The position numbers and the translations under genes are program-made. Shown in pieces: positions 33,968 through 45,500 of a stretch of 64,000 nt of DNA (its first letter is position 1; the number at the start of each line of letters is the position of its first letter). The DNA is from Bog-532 sp963830385 (lineage in GTDB: Bacteria; Actinomycetota; Actinomycetes; Streptosporangiales; Streptosporangiaceae), in NCBI GenBank assembly GCA_963830385.1, contig CAWHMD010000006.1, forward strand, positions 62,001 to 126,000, given 5' to 3'. The notes beneath the pieces are model-generated. The model worked only from the letters and a program-made list of their open reading frames with translations. It searched no databases and was not told where the DNA came from.

Positions 33968-35143
33968 GTGACCACGGTATCGCCGACGCTCATAGGCGCA
34001 TTCACCGACCACATAATTCGCGACCGGCCGAAGCTAAACCTCAACAACATAACCAGAACGAATTATTATCTACAGTACTGGCAGGCTAATCCGGAGATTC
34101 CCTGGGCACTTCTTGCTCATCTGGTTTCACGCAACGCCGGCTACCAGATGAGCGACATAGCACGGTACAAGGATGAGGGCTTCATCTTCTCCGGCATACC
34201 AGTGCCTTGGTCGTCACCCGAAAGCATGATAATGGAGCGAAGCCTCGCACGAGCCTCATTCGCCCTGCTCGAAGAAGGCAACTTCTTGATCTTCCGTGAT
34301 ATTTACCCGCAGCTTGAAGCCTATGTCCTGGCGAAGCAAAACCCACTGGTGTATGAGGACATCTTTAAGGCGCTAACCCAGGACAGCAAGAACTTTGGCA
34401 CCGATCAGTTCATAGTCGACCAGTGGCTGGGATTCTTTAATGCCGCCCAGGACTCAGGATTCTTCCTGCCAAACTGGTGGGACGCGCCACCTGTACAAAG
34501 GCACAGCTTCAGTCTGATCTGCAATGAGCAGAACCAGATTGAAGACCGACTCGTGAATGACCCGAATCATAGATACCTCGGCTGGTCTGCCTGGACAGTC
34601 TCACTGCTAGTCAAGTTCTTCAATGCTATGGGCTGGACGCGCCTCGCGTTCCCCAACGCGACATCAACCACAGACGTCGATGCTGCTAAACTGCTTCTAT
34701 ATGAGGTAGGGGACTTCAGCACACTTAATGCGCGCATCGCGGTAGGGCGGGATTTGTTCACAAACCTTTTCGATGCCAACAGCGTATATCGTGACACGGT
34801 TATCGCGTGGGCCACTGGACACCCCAACCACCGAGGTTCACGAACCGACTACAACCCAACCAACTATAGCACCGACCTAAACGCTCTCACCCCTGGCGGC
34901 CAGAAATACAGCCCGACCGTCGTGGACTGTCCCGGCGAATCCGGCGCCTGGCCAACAGATGCTTCAAAAATGTGGTTCTGGGGCGTCCTGCATGAGGATC
35001 CAATCCCTCTTCCGGTCGGCGTCTATGCTCGCATGGACAGTTCCGGTACCCCTTCCTGGAACCGGTGGGTCAGCCCCCTGGCGGCCCCGGATACGCCAGT
35101 AGTTGAACATGGTCTATCTGAGCTTGCGGAGATTGTGGAATGA
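33968..35143 (+). CDS. DUF2515-like protein, first gene of the five-gene operon
   Basis: A 391-residue soluble protein starting at GTG 33968. LNLNNITRTNYYLQYWQANP, EIPWALLAHLVSRNAGYQMS and ERSLARASFALLEEGNFLIF are the family marks of DUF2515 (Bacillus YppC-like), whose role is unknown. The C-terminal 120 residues (after PNHRGSRTDYNPTNYSTDLN) are extra compared with YppC as I remember it. No signal peptide. Codon use is less GC-biased than in the last genes of the operon. Its stop overlaps the DUF6603 gene (ATGA). Confidence 0.68.
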   Translation: MTTVSPTLIGAFTDHIIRDRPKLNLNNITRTNYYLQYWQANPEIPWALLAHLVSRNAGYQMSDIARYKDEGFIFSGIPVPWSSPESMIMERSLARASFALLEEGNFLIFRDIYPQLEAYVLAKQNPLVYEDIFKALTQDSKNFGTDQFIVDQWLGFFNAAQDSGFFLPNWWDAPPVQRHSFSLICNEQNQIEDRLVNDPNHRYLGWSAWTVSLLVKFFNAMGWTRLAFPNATSTTDVDAAKLLLYEVGDFSTLNARIAVGRDLFTNLFDANSVYRDTVIAWATGHPNHRGSRTDYNPTNYSTDLNALTPGGQKYSPTVVDCPGESGAWPTDASKMWFWGVLHEDPIPLPVGVYARMDSSGTPSWNRWVSPLAAPDTPVVEHGLSELAEIVE

Positions 35144-38100
35144 GCGAGGATTTGAGCTTCCTTAAACCGGTCGCGGCGATTCTGCTTGACATCATTGCGC
35201 CGCTGCAGGCTGCCTTGGCCGACGCGACCACATTCGAGCAATTGCTGCTCGCCCACGGTTGGGATGTGGCACAAGGGTCGCTTACGGCAGCCGAGATTCA
35301 GCAAGCGTTCGGCCTTGGCCAGGCGATCACAGCGATAGCCACAGATGTAGCGCAACTGGATCAAGACGACGTGGCAACAGATGAGGCAAAAGTTTACGTA
35401 AGCCTGGTTCCGGCAGTTGGCAACCTCATTTACCAGCTGGGCAACCTGATCAGCAAACCGCCGCAGGCACTGCCGTTTCCGTTCAACCAGGAAGACTTTT
35501 GGGCGGAGTTCCCCGCAGAGCTTGTTGATGAGCTGTTCATCTCTTATCTGCGCGGCCATAGCCCGGCGATTTTCGCGTGGCTATATGGGACTGGGTTGAT
35601 CGACGAACAGCTACGGCAGGTCGGGTCCGCCTCCGGGCGGATGGCCTACACCGTCCGATCAATCCAGTGGCAGAGGATTCCCGAGATCATTGCCCCAGCA
35701 AAACTCCTCCAAGACGTATACGGCTGGGGATCGGCAAGCCTGGACTGGCAGAAGCTCCTTGGGCGGCTGGGTCTCATTCTCGATAACCTTGGCCTGCTCA
35801 ATCAGCAAGTGGCCGCCGATCCGGTTGAGGCAGGACCGTACTGGCCCGAGGCGCCGCCGACCACCCTGCAATGTCTTCGCCTCACCATCGCGGCCGGCTC
35901 AATTAGCGATACTGCCTCTTATGCGCTCGGCTTGGTGGTTCTCCCCATCCCTGGCTCCGGCGGCGTAGCCGATGGCCTTGCTATCTATCCCGAGGTCGTC
36001 AGTCCCTTGCCCGAGCTGACGTTCGGCGGGACTTCGATCGATGTGAGCGGACAATTCGCGATCAGCGGAGGGATTTCACTTGAGCTAAGACCCGGTGCAT
36101 CGGGCGTGACGACCACGGCAGTGGGCGAGGTTCTAGACGAGCATCTCTTTGCCAGCGCCGCGCCGCCAAACCCGCTGATCTTCTTCGGAACCGCGGATGG
36201 CACCCACCTGTCTGTCCAAGCGCTTACCTGTGGCCTGTCAGTCCAGGGTGCGCTGACTGCGCCGGACATCGATCTGAACCTTCGGGCCGAGAACATGAAG
36301 CTGGTCATCTCGGCCGGAGATTTTGACGGCTTCCTGGCCAGCATGCTTGGCTCGAATGATACAAATATCAATTTCTCGTTCTCGCTCGGGTGGTCGTCGC
36401 AGCGGGGAGTGCACTTGGGTGATGGCGCATCGGCCGAAGTGACCATCCCGTTGAATATCAAGATTCTGCTCGTCGACATCGATAGTCTGGCTATCGGCGT
36501 CGCCGCGAGCGACGGCGGTCTCATTTTGAGCCTTGGCGCGGCAGGTATTGTCACACTCGGCCCGCTGATCGGCACTATTCAGAATGTGGGTCTGGCAGCC
36601 CGAATTGTTCCTGCGCCGAAGGGATCGGCGGGCACCCTTGGCCGGTATAACCTTTCGTTCGGTTTTAAGGCGCCCGATGGCCTCGGCATCGCGCTCGATG
36701 CCGGCGTGGTCACGGGCGGCGGGTACATCCAGTGCAACGCGGCACTAGGCCAGTACGCCGGAGTGCTCGAGCTCGCGCTGGAGTCGCTGTCGCTGACCGC
36801 GATCGGGCTGATCCAGACCAAGAACGCCGACGGCACGCCGATGGGCGATGGCTTCAGCCTCGTTGTGCTGATCGACGTGCAGTTCCTGCCCGGTGTCGAG
36901 CTGGGGATGGGCTTCTCGCTGAACGGCGTCGGCGGCATGCTCGCCCTCAACCGGACGATGAACGTTGACGTGCTGCGCGCCGGGGTGCGCAGCGGGTCGG
37001 TCACCGACATCTTGTTCCCCGGCGACCCGATCGGCAACGCGCCGCAGCTCATTAAGGAGCTGAGTGGCTTCTTCCCGGTGGCCGCTGGGCGCTTCCTGAT
37101 CGGCCCGGTGGTGCAGATCGACTGGGGCAGCCCGGATCCGATCCTGACCGCCGAGCTCGGTGTCATCATCGAGTTGCCCGCCCCGGTCCGCATCGCTATC
37201 CTCGGCGTGCTCCAGGTGGCACTGCCCGAGCAGGGCGACGACGCGGTCGTCGAGCTCAACCTGGACGCGCTCGGGGTTCTCGACCTCGGCCAGGGCCAGT
37301 TCTCGCTGGACGCCTCGCTGTACGACTCGAACCTCGTCGAGTTCACGGTCACTGGTGACATGGCGATGCGCCTCGGCTGGAAGGGCGCCAAGGAGTTCCT
37401 CGTCTCGATCGGCGGGTTCCACCCCGCTTACACCCCGCCCGCCGGGTTTCCTACGCTCAGCAGGCTGGCGGTCACCCTCAGCACGGGGAAGAACCCGACG
37501 TTCAGCCTGCAGTGCTATTTCGCGGTCACCTCCAACACCCTTCAGTTCGGCGCCAAGGCGCAGCTCGCGGTCGACGCCGGCCCGGCGAGCCTGGCCGGGA
37601 TGCTGTCGTTCGACGTGCTCATCCACCTGAACCCGTTCGGGTTCGAGTGCGACTTCGCCGCCGCGCTGACGATCACCGTCAGCGGGCAGACGCTTCTCGG
37701 CATCACAGTCTCCGGGAAGATCAGGGGACCCGACCCGTGGCAGATCAGCGGCCAGGCGAGCATCAGCCTGCTGTTCCTGTCGGTCAGCGTCAGTTTCCAC
37801 TGCCAGCTGGGATCGGGCACACCGCCGGTGCCGCCCCCGCCAGTCCGGGTGATCGACCTGCTTGCGGCGGAGGTCGGCAACCCGGCCAACTGGAGCGCGC
37901 TGCCGCCGTCAGGCGAGATGATCGTCACCTTGCAGCCTGCCCCGGCCAGCGGGGAGACGATGCGCGCGCACCCGCTCGGGTCGCTGAGCTTCTCGCAGCA
38001 CACCGTACCGCTCGGGCTCGAACTGCAGAAGTTCGGCGGCACCGGCGTCGCCGGGCCGGCCAAGCTCGCGCTGACCAGCGTCAGCTACGGAGGGGCGGCC

Positions 38101-38475
38101 GTCGCGCCGACGCCGGTCAGCGACACGTTCGCGCCCGCGCAGTTCCTCCAGCTGTCCGACAGCGACGCGCTGTCGCAGCCGTCCTTCGTCAGCTACCCCT
38201 CCGGTGTCGCGTTCACGCCGGCCGGCCCCGACCTGGACCAGCTCGCGGTCGGCGACATGGCCTCCGTGCAGTACACGGTCGAGCTGATCGACAGCCAGGG
38301 CACGGCGCCTGCGGCGAGCACATGGACGATGGACGAGCAGGCCGCCGCGCGGCTGCTGCCCACTGCGCCCGCCGCCTACGCGCCGTCCCGCACTAGGGGC
38401 GCCAACCGTTACCAGGGCACGCCGGGCACCATCACGGTCCCCGGCACGCCGGGCGCCACGGGGACGGCCCCGTGA
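35140..38475 (+). CDS. DUF6603-like giant beta-rich protein
   Basis: A 1,111-residue protein. Residues 1-230 are helical (FEQLLLAHGWDVAQGSLTAA). Residues about 250-900 alternate short amphipathic beta strands with glycine and aspartate turns (ELALESLSLTAIGLIQTKNA, QFLPGVELGMGFSLNGVGGM, SVTDILFPGDP), which I associate with DUF6603. The end is proline-rich (PPVPPPPVRV) followed by a separate beta domain and a Gly/Thr/Pro tail. It has no signal peptide or membrane helix. Base composition changes inside the gene near 36.7 kb, from moderate to very high GC third positions, suggesting mosaic origin. It is coupled to both neighbours by four-base overlaps. Confidence 0.68.
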   Translation: MSEDLSFLKPVAAILLDIIAPLQAALADATTFEQLLLAHGWDVAQGSLTAAEIQQAFGLGQAITAIATDVAQLDQDDVATDEAKVYVSLVPAVGNLIYQLGNLISKPPQALPFPFNQEDFWAEFPAELVDELFISYLRGHSPAIFAWLYGTGLIDEQLRQVGSASGRMAYTVRSIQWQRIPEIIAPAKLLQDVYGWGSASLDWQKLLGRLGLILDNLGLLNQQVAADPVEAGPYWPEAPPTTLQCLRLTIAAGSISDTASYALGLVVLPIPGSGGVADGLAIYPEVVSPLPELTFGGTSIDVSGQFAISGGISLELRPGASGVTTTAVGEVLDEHLFASAAPPNPLIFFGTADGTHLSVQALTCGLSVQGALTAPDIDLNLRAENMKLVISAGDFDGFLASMLGSNDTNINFSFSLGWSSQRGVHLGDGASAEVTIPLNIKILLVDIDSLAIGVAASDGGLILSLGAAGIVTLGPLIGTIQNVGLAARIVPAPKGSAGTLGRYNLSFGFKAPDGLGIALDAGVVTGGGYIQCNAALGQYAGVLELALESLSLTAIGLIQTKNADGTPMGDGFSLVVLIDVQFLPGVELGMGFSLNGVGGMLALNRTMNVDVLRAGVRSGSVTDILFPGDPIGNAPQLIKELSGFFPVAAGRFLIGPVVQIDWGSPDPILTAELGVIIELPAPVRIAILGVLQVALPEQGDDAVVELNLDALGVLDLGQGQFSLDASLYDSNLVEFTVTGDMAMRLGWKGAKEFLVSIGGFHPAYTPPAGFPTLSRLAVTLSTGKNPTFSLQCYFAVTSNTLQFGAKAQLAVDAGPASLAGMLSFDVLIHLNPFGFECDFAAALTITVSGQTLLGITVSGKIRGPDPWQISGQASISLLFLSVSVSFHCQLGSGTPPVPPPPVRVIDLLAAEVGNPANWSALPPSGEMIVTLQPAPASGETMRAHPLGSLSFSQHTVPLGLELQKFGGTGVAGPAKLALTSVSYGGAAVAPTPVSDTFAPAQFLQLSDSDALSQPSFVSYPSGVAFTPAGPDLDQLAVGDMASVQYTVELIDSQGTAPAASTWTMDEQAAARLLPTAPAAYAPSRTRGANRYQGTPGTITVPGTPGATGTAP

Positions 38476-41400
38476 ACCCGGGCACGGGCGCCGCCGCCGG
38501 CAGCACCACGGCCGGGCTCACCTTCCTGAGCTGGTACCGCACCGGGCTGAGCGCCGGCGTCGCCGCGCCGGCCGGCGGCCGGCGCTGGACACCCCGCCGC
38601 CCGTCGCCGTGGTCGTGCCGGTGAGCGCCACTATCGGCGACCCGGACAACCCGGGCGACAGTACCCCGGGCCACAACGGGACAGGCGGCGTCACGGTCCG
38701 CCTGCACGCACCGGGTGACGTGACCGCGCTCGACCCCGCGCAGGTCCTGCGCACCTACCCGACCGCGGGCGCGTCCAACGCCGCGCAGGACGGCTTTCCG
38801 CTGATCGAGTTCGCCCGGCCCGACGTGCCGTGGATGCTGTCACCCACCGGCCCGCAGGAAAACGCGCCCGCCGACGGCGACCCGCGGCGCGGGCTCACCC
38901 CGTGGCTGGCCCTGGTCGTGGTGCCCGCGCCGCCCGCGACGCTCTCCCCGCCCACCCAGCCGGGGGAACTGCCCACGCTCACCACGACCGCAGGCGAGCT
39001 GCCCGACCCCGCGCACCTGTGGCTCTGGGCGCACGCCCAGGTGACCACGGTCTCCACCGATACCCTGACGATCCCCGAGCTGATAACCCAGCAGCCGCAA
39101 CGGGCGCTGTCCCGGCTGGTCGCACCGCGCTACCTGGAACCGGGCACTGCCTACCTGGCGTGCGTGGTACCGGTATTCACCGCCCCCGGCCCCGCGTCGG
39201 CGACGCTGTCGCCGGCCTGGCAGAGGGCCGATCCCGCCGCCCAGGTCACCCTCCCCGTCTACTACTCGTGGCAGTTCACCACCGGGCCCGCGGGCGACTT
39301 CCGCGAGCTCGTCCTCAGGCTCAAGCGCTGGCAGCAGGGCGGCGTGGGCCTGCGACCCCTTGACGTCGGTAACGCCGGCTCGGGGATGCCGTCCCCCGTC
39401 GCCGGCCAGCCCCCGTGGCTGATCTCGCTCGAGGGCGCCCTGCTCAGCGATGACGCGGCCGGCTCGATCGGCGCGTGGAGCAACGCCGGCGCCCAGGCTG
39501 CCGTGTCGCAGGCGCTCGCCACCCAGCTCGACGGGACCGCCGGCGAGCTCACGCCGCCGCGGTACGGCGCCATCCAGGCGTCGTTCTCCGGGTCCCTGTC
39601 CGGCGGGCAGGGCCCTATCTGGCTGCGCACGCTCAATCTCGACCCGCGCTACCGCGCCGCGGCGTCGCTCGGCGCCGCCCTCGTCCGTGCCAACCAGGAA
39701 GCCCTGATCCTGTCGGCCTGGGACCAGGCTGGCCAGGTGAACCGCGCGAACGCCGTGCTCCGCCAGGGGCAGCTGGCCCGTGAGCTCGGCGTGAGCGGCT
39801 ACACCAGGCGGCTGGGCGCCGCCGGGCAGGCGGCACCGCCGATGGACGACGACCGGCTGCTCCAGCTCACCAGCGGCGTACAAGGCCAGATCACTGCCCC
39901 CGCGAACGGCGGCACCGCGAACGCCGCCGCCGCAACGGGTACCACGGCAGGCGCGCTCGGCGCCAACACGGCGATCGCCGCCGTCCTCACGGTGCCGTTC
40001 CGCCGGCTCGCCCGGCCAACCGGGCCGGTCGCCGCCCGGCTGACCACCGCCCCCCTCCCGGCACCGGTGAGCAACCTCGCCAAGGCCGGCGGCATCGCGC
40101 CGGTCCCGCCGCTGACCGCGGTGACCGGGCTCGTCGACCTCACCGCCATCTCGGCGAACCCGGCCGCACCGGAGACGCTGCAGGCGCTCACCGCCGCGCG
40201 CGTGTCTGCCCCCCGGTTCCCCTGGGAGCCGGGCGGCCCTATCCTCCAGCCGACGGCACTCAACCAGGCGAGCGAGCGGGACCTCCAGGCAGGGCCGCCG
40301 CCCGACCTCCTCGTCCAGCCCGGCTACCTCTGCGACCTGTGGATCATCGGCAGCGCGCTCGGCCGGGCGCTCGACTGGGACGGGTACGCCCTGGCGGGCT
40401 GGACCGCTCCCCCGCCCACCGGGCAGTTCATATCCGGGCCGGCCGTCAACCCCGGTACCTCGGATACCAGCTGGTACTTCGCGCCACGCGTCACCGGCGG
40501 GGCGGCGTCGCTGATCAACTGGAACGCGCCCGACGAATCGCCTGATCCCGCCCTCGCCCTGGTCACCGCCACTGTGGAGCCGCATCAGGAGGCGGGCGAC
40601 GACGGCGTCCAAGCGAACTTCTACCTCGTGTCCGTCGACTGCACGTTGGAGGGCGACCTCATCCCCGGAGTTTCCGACAGCCCGGTGCGGCAGGTCATGA
40701 CCGACTGGGGCGAGCCGGAATGGCCGTCGATGAACCTCATGTCCTTCCAGTGGGGGCTATCCCAGGCAGAGCAGTTCCCCCCGCTGACCGTGACGGCCGC
40801 GGTCAGCGCCGGTGACCTGACCGGCTCGGGCGGGCCGAGCATTGCCGCCGCCTGGTCGGTCAGCGCCGGCCCCCAGGCGGGCGGTTACGTGAAGATCCTC
40901 GTCGACGTCGACGTCGAGGTCACCGGTGCCACCCCCGCCAAGACGATCAGCGCGTCGCTGGGCGGTGCCCAGCTCGGGGTGCAGAGCGTGGTGCTCGCCA
41001 ACCGGCGGTTGTTCGTGCTAGCCGCCGGCCAGCTGCAATCGGCACCGATCGATGCAGGAGCAGGCACGGTCGGCCCGTTCACCCCGAACGTCTCATGGGA
41101 AGGGACGCAGCCGGCGAACTGGGCCTGGGTATCGCTCGCCGCGGCCGATTTCACCGGCTCTGGCCGGGCGGACCTGCTATTCGTCTACGGGGTGCCAGTG
41201 CCAGGCGGGGAAGGCACAGCCGCGTACAGGGCCGCGTACCGGATCGGCTACGAGCCCGACGAGAACGGCGAACCCCGCTCCTGGAGCGACGAGATCGAGG
41301 CGCCGACCCCCATCACCGACATCCCGACAAGCGTCATCCTCGGGCCGATCGACCCTACCAGCGCGGGGCTGCGCGCGCGGACCGCCACGGAATTCCGCGG

Positions 41401-42511
41401 CGCCGCGGCCGCCACCCAGGCACGGATGACCGGGGCGATCCCGGCCGCGGCCTCACCCGCGCCGCCACCGCCGGTCGACGTCACCGCCATCGCGGCCAGC
41501 CTCCGCACGGCGCTCGACCCGGCGCAGACGGTCCCGGCGAGCGTGACGGCGAAACTGTCGCTGCCCGCCCCGCTCAGCGCCGCAGGCGGCGACCCGCTCC
41601 AGCCGATCGCGTTCACGCCACGGTTCCCGCAGCCCTTCTACCAGACCCTCACCGCCAGCGCCACGTCCAGCCTGATCCCCGGCATCTCCCAGTTCCCCGA
41701 CGAGGCGGTCACCGTGCTCGCGGCCGACTCCCACACCACCGAGGCGATCCTGGCCGGCGCCAACCACGAGTTCAGCCGCGAACTGCTGTGGCACGGGGTG
41801 CCCGCCGCGCTGACCGCGACGTTCTTCAGTCGCTTCTGGGACGGACGCGACGCGCTCGGCAACCCGCTGGACGATATCACCGACATCGCGGGCTGGACCG
41901 CCGCGAGCGACCTCGGCACGCACGCACCGAACGCGGGCAGCGGCGACAACGCCGTGCTGCTGATCCGCGGCGAGCTTGTCCGCCGCTACCCGCACGCCAC
42001 CGTCTACGCCGCTCCCGCCGTCGCGGCCGCGGGCGGCAGCCGCACCGTCGACCTGACTCAGCGGACCGACCCGATGTTCAGCGGCACCCTCGGCGGCGAC
42101 TCGCTATTCGTCGGCTTCCCGTTCACCGTGCAGCAAGCGATGAGCGGGCCCGGCTCACCCGGCATGTACTTCGTCTTCCAGGAGCACCCGATGGCGCCCA
42201 GGTTCGGAATCGACCTCGACGGGGGTACCCCGGCCGTGTTCGGCCAGCCGCCCGCCGACTGGCGTGACCTCAGCTGGTCGCAGACCGTGCCGGACCAGGC
42301 GGCCTTCCAGGCGCTGCGCTACCTTGACGGCTCGTCGGCCTCACCGCTGTGGAAGGCGTCGCTGCCCGACACCCAGGGAGCGGCGACCACCCCGCACCAG
42401 TGGGGGTTCAGCGCCGCGCACATGGCGCACATCACCTTCCAGCCGCCCATGCTTATCGCGATCCACGCCGACGAGCTGCTCGCACCGAGCGGCGGGGGGA
42501 GCTCCAGTTGA
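38472..42511 (+). CDS. Giant protein A with FG-GAP-like repeats, one-base frameshift near its start
   Basis: About 1,345 residues once corrected. GTG 38472 lies in the DUF6603 stop and opens VNPGTGAAAGSTTAGLTFLS, then WYRTGLSAGVAAPAGG. The main frame begins near 38590 (LDTPPPVAVVVPVSATIGDP). Restoring one G near 38584 joins them. Main-frame residues about 730-860 contain AGDLTGSGGPSIAAAW and SLAAADFTGSGRADLLFVYG, which look like FG-GAP/VCBS beta-propeller blades with a calcium-type DxTGSGxAD loop. The rest is unrecognised. The FPLIEFARPDVPWML and LTPWLALVVV stretches recur in unannotated bacterial homologues as I remember them. No export signal. It overlaps the next gene. Confidence 0.66.
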
Positions 42512-45500
42512 GCGACGGAACGTGGAACCTGTCCACCCAGTGGCCCATCGCGCTGCTGCCCGTGCGGCTCGAGACGCGCTTCCTCGGCACCGACCTGTGC
42601 ATCCGGGTGATCCCCGACGTCATTCACGCCGACACCCACGAACCCGAGCTGACCGCCGCCGAGCTGGCCGCCGGGCAGCGCTACTGGACCCAGGTCGCCG
42701 GCGCCGACACGGACACCGCGGCCGCCGCGTGGAGCGCCCTGGCGGGCCAGTTCGGGACCGGGCGGGCCAGCTGGCTCGCACGGGTGGTGCGCCAGTCGGT
42801 GCTCAACAAGTACCTGCCCTTCCAGCCCGCCCAACGGGCCGCCTCGTGGACCCGCGCGCCGCGGGCCCGGGCGCTGCCCACTCGCTGGCAAGCGATGGGC
42901 ACGCTCGGCGGGGAGGTCACCCGGGCAGCCGGCTCACCGGTCATAAAGCCGCTGCCGGCCGGCCCCGACCCCGCAAGCGGCGGCGAGGCGGTGCCGGCCT
43001 GGATGCGCGACTTCTCCGCGGCGGAAAGCGCCGGCATGGGCCTGCGGCTGCCGCTCACCGCAGACATGCAACGGCAGGGCCTCGACCTGCTGCTCGTCTA
43101 CGGCGTCGAGGAGTCGGGGGACTCGGCCGCCGGCGCGCAGGAGCTATCCGAACTGCTCGACGCCCACTACTACACCGACGGCTTCGGCTACGTGCCCCCC
43201 GGCACGCCGACAACCAACACTGGTGCCGCCGACTCGGGACTCGACCGGCGCTCCGCGGCGTACATCGCCGCGTACCAGGTGCCGGGCACTGATCAGCCGC
43301 TCCAGGATGGCCGCAGCGCCGCAGGGGTGCTCGCCGCCGCGCTCGGCATCACCCTGACGGAAAACCCGAATCCGCCGGCGCCCAGCCTCGAATGGCAGCC
43401 GCACATCGCCGCGGCCGCGCAGGCGCTGTCGCAAACCGGCGGCGGCACACCGGAGCAGAACTGGTACCAGGCGCAGCACGCCGTGCTCGTCGGCGTGGGA
43501 ACCGCCGCTGGCCTCGCACCGCAGGCGGCACTGGCGCAAGAGCACATCGCCGAAGCGATGAACCGGGCGCTATGGCCGGCCCCGGCTACTTCCTGTCCCA
43601 GCTGCTGGCCGGCAGCGCCGGCGAGGACTGGAAGCGCCTTGACCACGCCAACGTCATCGCCGACGACGCCTTCCTGCGCTACCTCGACCGCCAGCGGCTC
43701 CTCGACGAGGCGCGGATGAGCGTCATCGCCACACAAACCGGCATCACCGGTCTCGACCCGGCCGACGCCGCCGAGTTCCAGGCCGCCTGGAATGCCGCCG
43801 TGACCTCCCGCGAGCGCACCGCGTCCGTCTCCGCCGACGAGGCGGCCGCGCAACTCGACGCTCAGGTCACCGCGATCGCCGCCGCCCAGTGGCAGCAGCT
43901 GCACCCGGGACAGACATTCGACGCTGACGGCGACTGGGCCGGCGCGGCGCAGAACGTCACCGTCGACCGCACCGCCCGGTACGCCTACTACCGCTGGCTG
44001 GCCCGCTCCCGGCTGCCGGGACCCCAGCCGGACCTGCGCCTTGAGGACTGGCTGGCCGGCGAGACCGCCGCGCTGTACGGCACGGCGACATTCGATGCCG
44101 CCCGCGACCACTTCGTGTCCTACGTGCGGCCGGGCGGTGCGCTGCCCGCCATCACGGCAGGCAACCAGCCATACGGCGTGCTTATCGCCTGCACGCTGGA
44201 CACCTGGCAACCCGCCGGGGGCGAGCAGGGCATGCGCGCCTTCGTGCAGGCACTGCTCGCCCTGCGGGACACCGTCTGGACGCCGGCGACAGACCAGGTG
44301 CCACGGCTCGGGCCAGACCCGGTCAGCGACGTCGCCACCGCCCAGGCGACCCTGCTGCAGCTGCTCGCCATGAGCCCGGTCAGCCAGCAGGTTTTCGCGC
44401 GCGAGCACGTCGGCCCCGACTATGTCCGCAACCTGTGGCGCTTCACCCAGATGCAGCTCAGCGCCGACTGGGCCACCGCAACGGCGGGAAGCAGCGCCCA
44501 GCTGCTGCACGACACCGGGATCGCCTGGACGCCGCGGCTAGCCGGCCTGATCGGCGCCGAGGCATCCGCGCCGCTGATCGCCGCCCTGGTCGACACGGGC
44601 GACCAGGGGTACAAGCAATGGCTCACCTGGCTGAAGTCCGGCGCGGCCACCTGCGCCGCGCTGCGCGCCCAGCCGGACGCCCCAGGCAAGGGCGCGGACA
44701 CCCCGCTGCTGTACCGGCTGCTGCGTCACGCCGCGCTGCGCGCCTACGCCGACGCAGCCGTCCGCCTCGAGCTGCAGGCGGGATTGCTCCGCGACTGGGA
44801 GCACCTAGACCAGGAGCTGGTCGCGATCAGCCCCGCCCCGCCCGTCACCACCGTGTGGGACCAGCTCGGCCGGACGATCACCGTGCCAGGCGGCGGCAGC
44901 GGGCCGATCTCCGCCTACCTCGACGGCCTAACCACGTCCACCGGCGTCGACCCAGCCGCCGCCCCGGTCGCGGAGTTCCGCGCCGCGGTGAACGCTCTCG
45001 CGCTATTCGCCACAGAAGACGACCTGGAGCGGCACCTGCGTCAGTTCCTTGACAGCACCTCCCACCGCCTCGACGCGTGGCTGACCTCCATCGCCGGCCG
45101 GCGGCTCGCCACCTTGCGGGACAGGAAACCGGACGGGATCCTGATCGGCGGGTACGGCTGGGTAGAGGACCTGCGCCCCGGCTCGGGCGGATTCATCAGC
45201 GACGGCTTCATCCACGCCCCCTCAGTGCCGCAAGCGATCAGCGCGGCCGTGCTGCGCGGCGGCTACCAGTCGCATACCGGCGGAGCCGCCAACCCGTTCG
45301 CCGTCAACCTCAGCTCGAGCCGCACCCGGCTCGCCGCCCGCCTGCTCGACGCCGTCCGCGCCGGGCAGCCCCCCGGCGCGATGACCGGCTACGACTTCGA
45401 GTGCAACCTCCAGGAGTCCGGCGCCGGCCAGTACACCAAGCAGTTCCGCGAATGCGCGCCGCCGAGCAGCACCACCTACCCGCCCGCCAGCGCCACCGGG

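Noticed and set aside
36745..37800. A 351-codon minus-strand frame within the DUF6603-like gene
   Set aside because: It is antisense to a coherent beta-rich protein whose frame continues on both sides. There is no start signal.
38609..42511. Start of giant protein A at 38609
   Set aside because: The residues before 38609 in this frame (LDTPPPVAVV) still look like protein, and a GTG overlapping the previous stop at 38472 restores operon-type coupling if one G is added.
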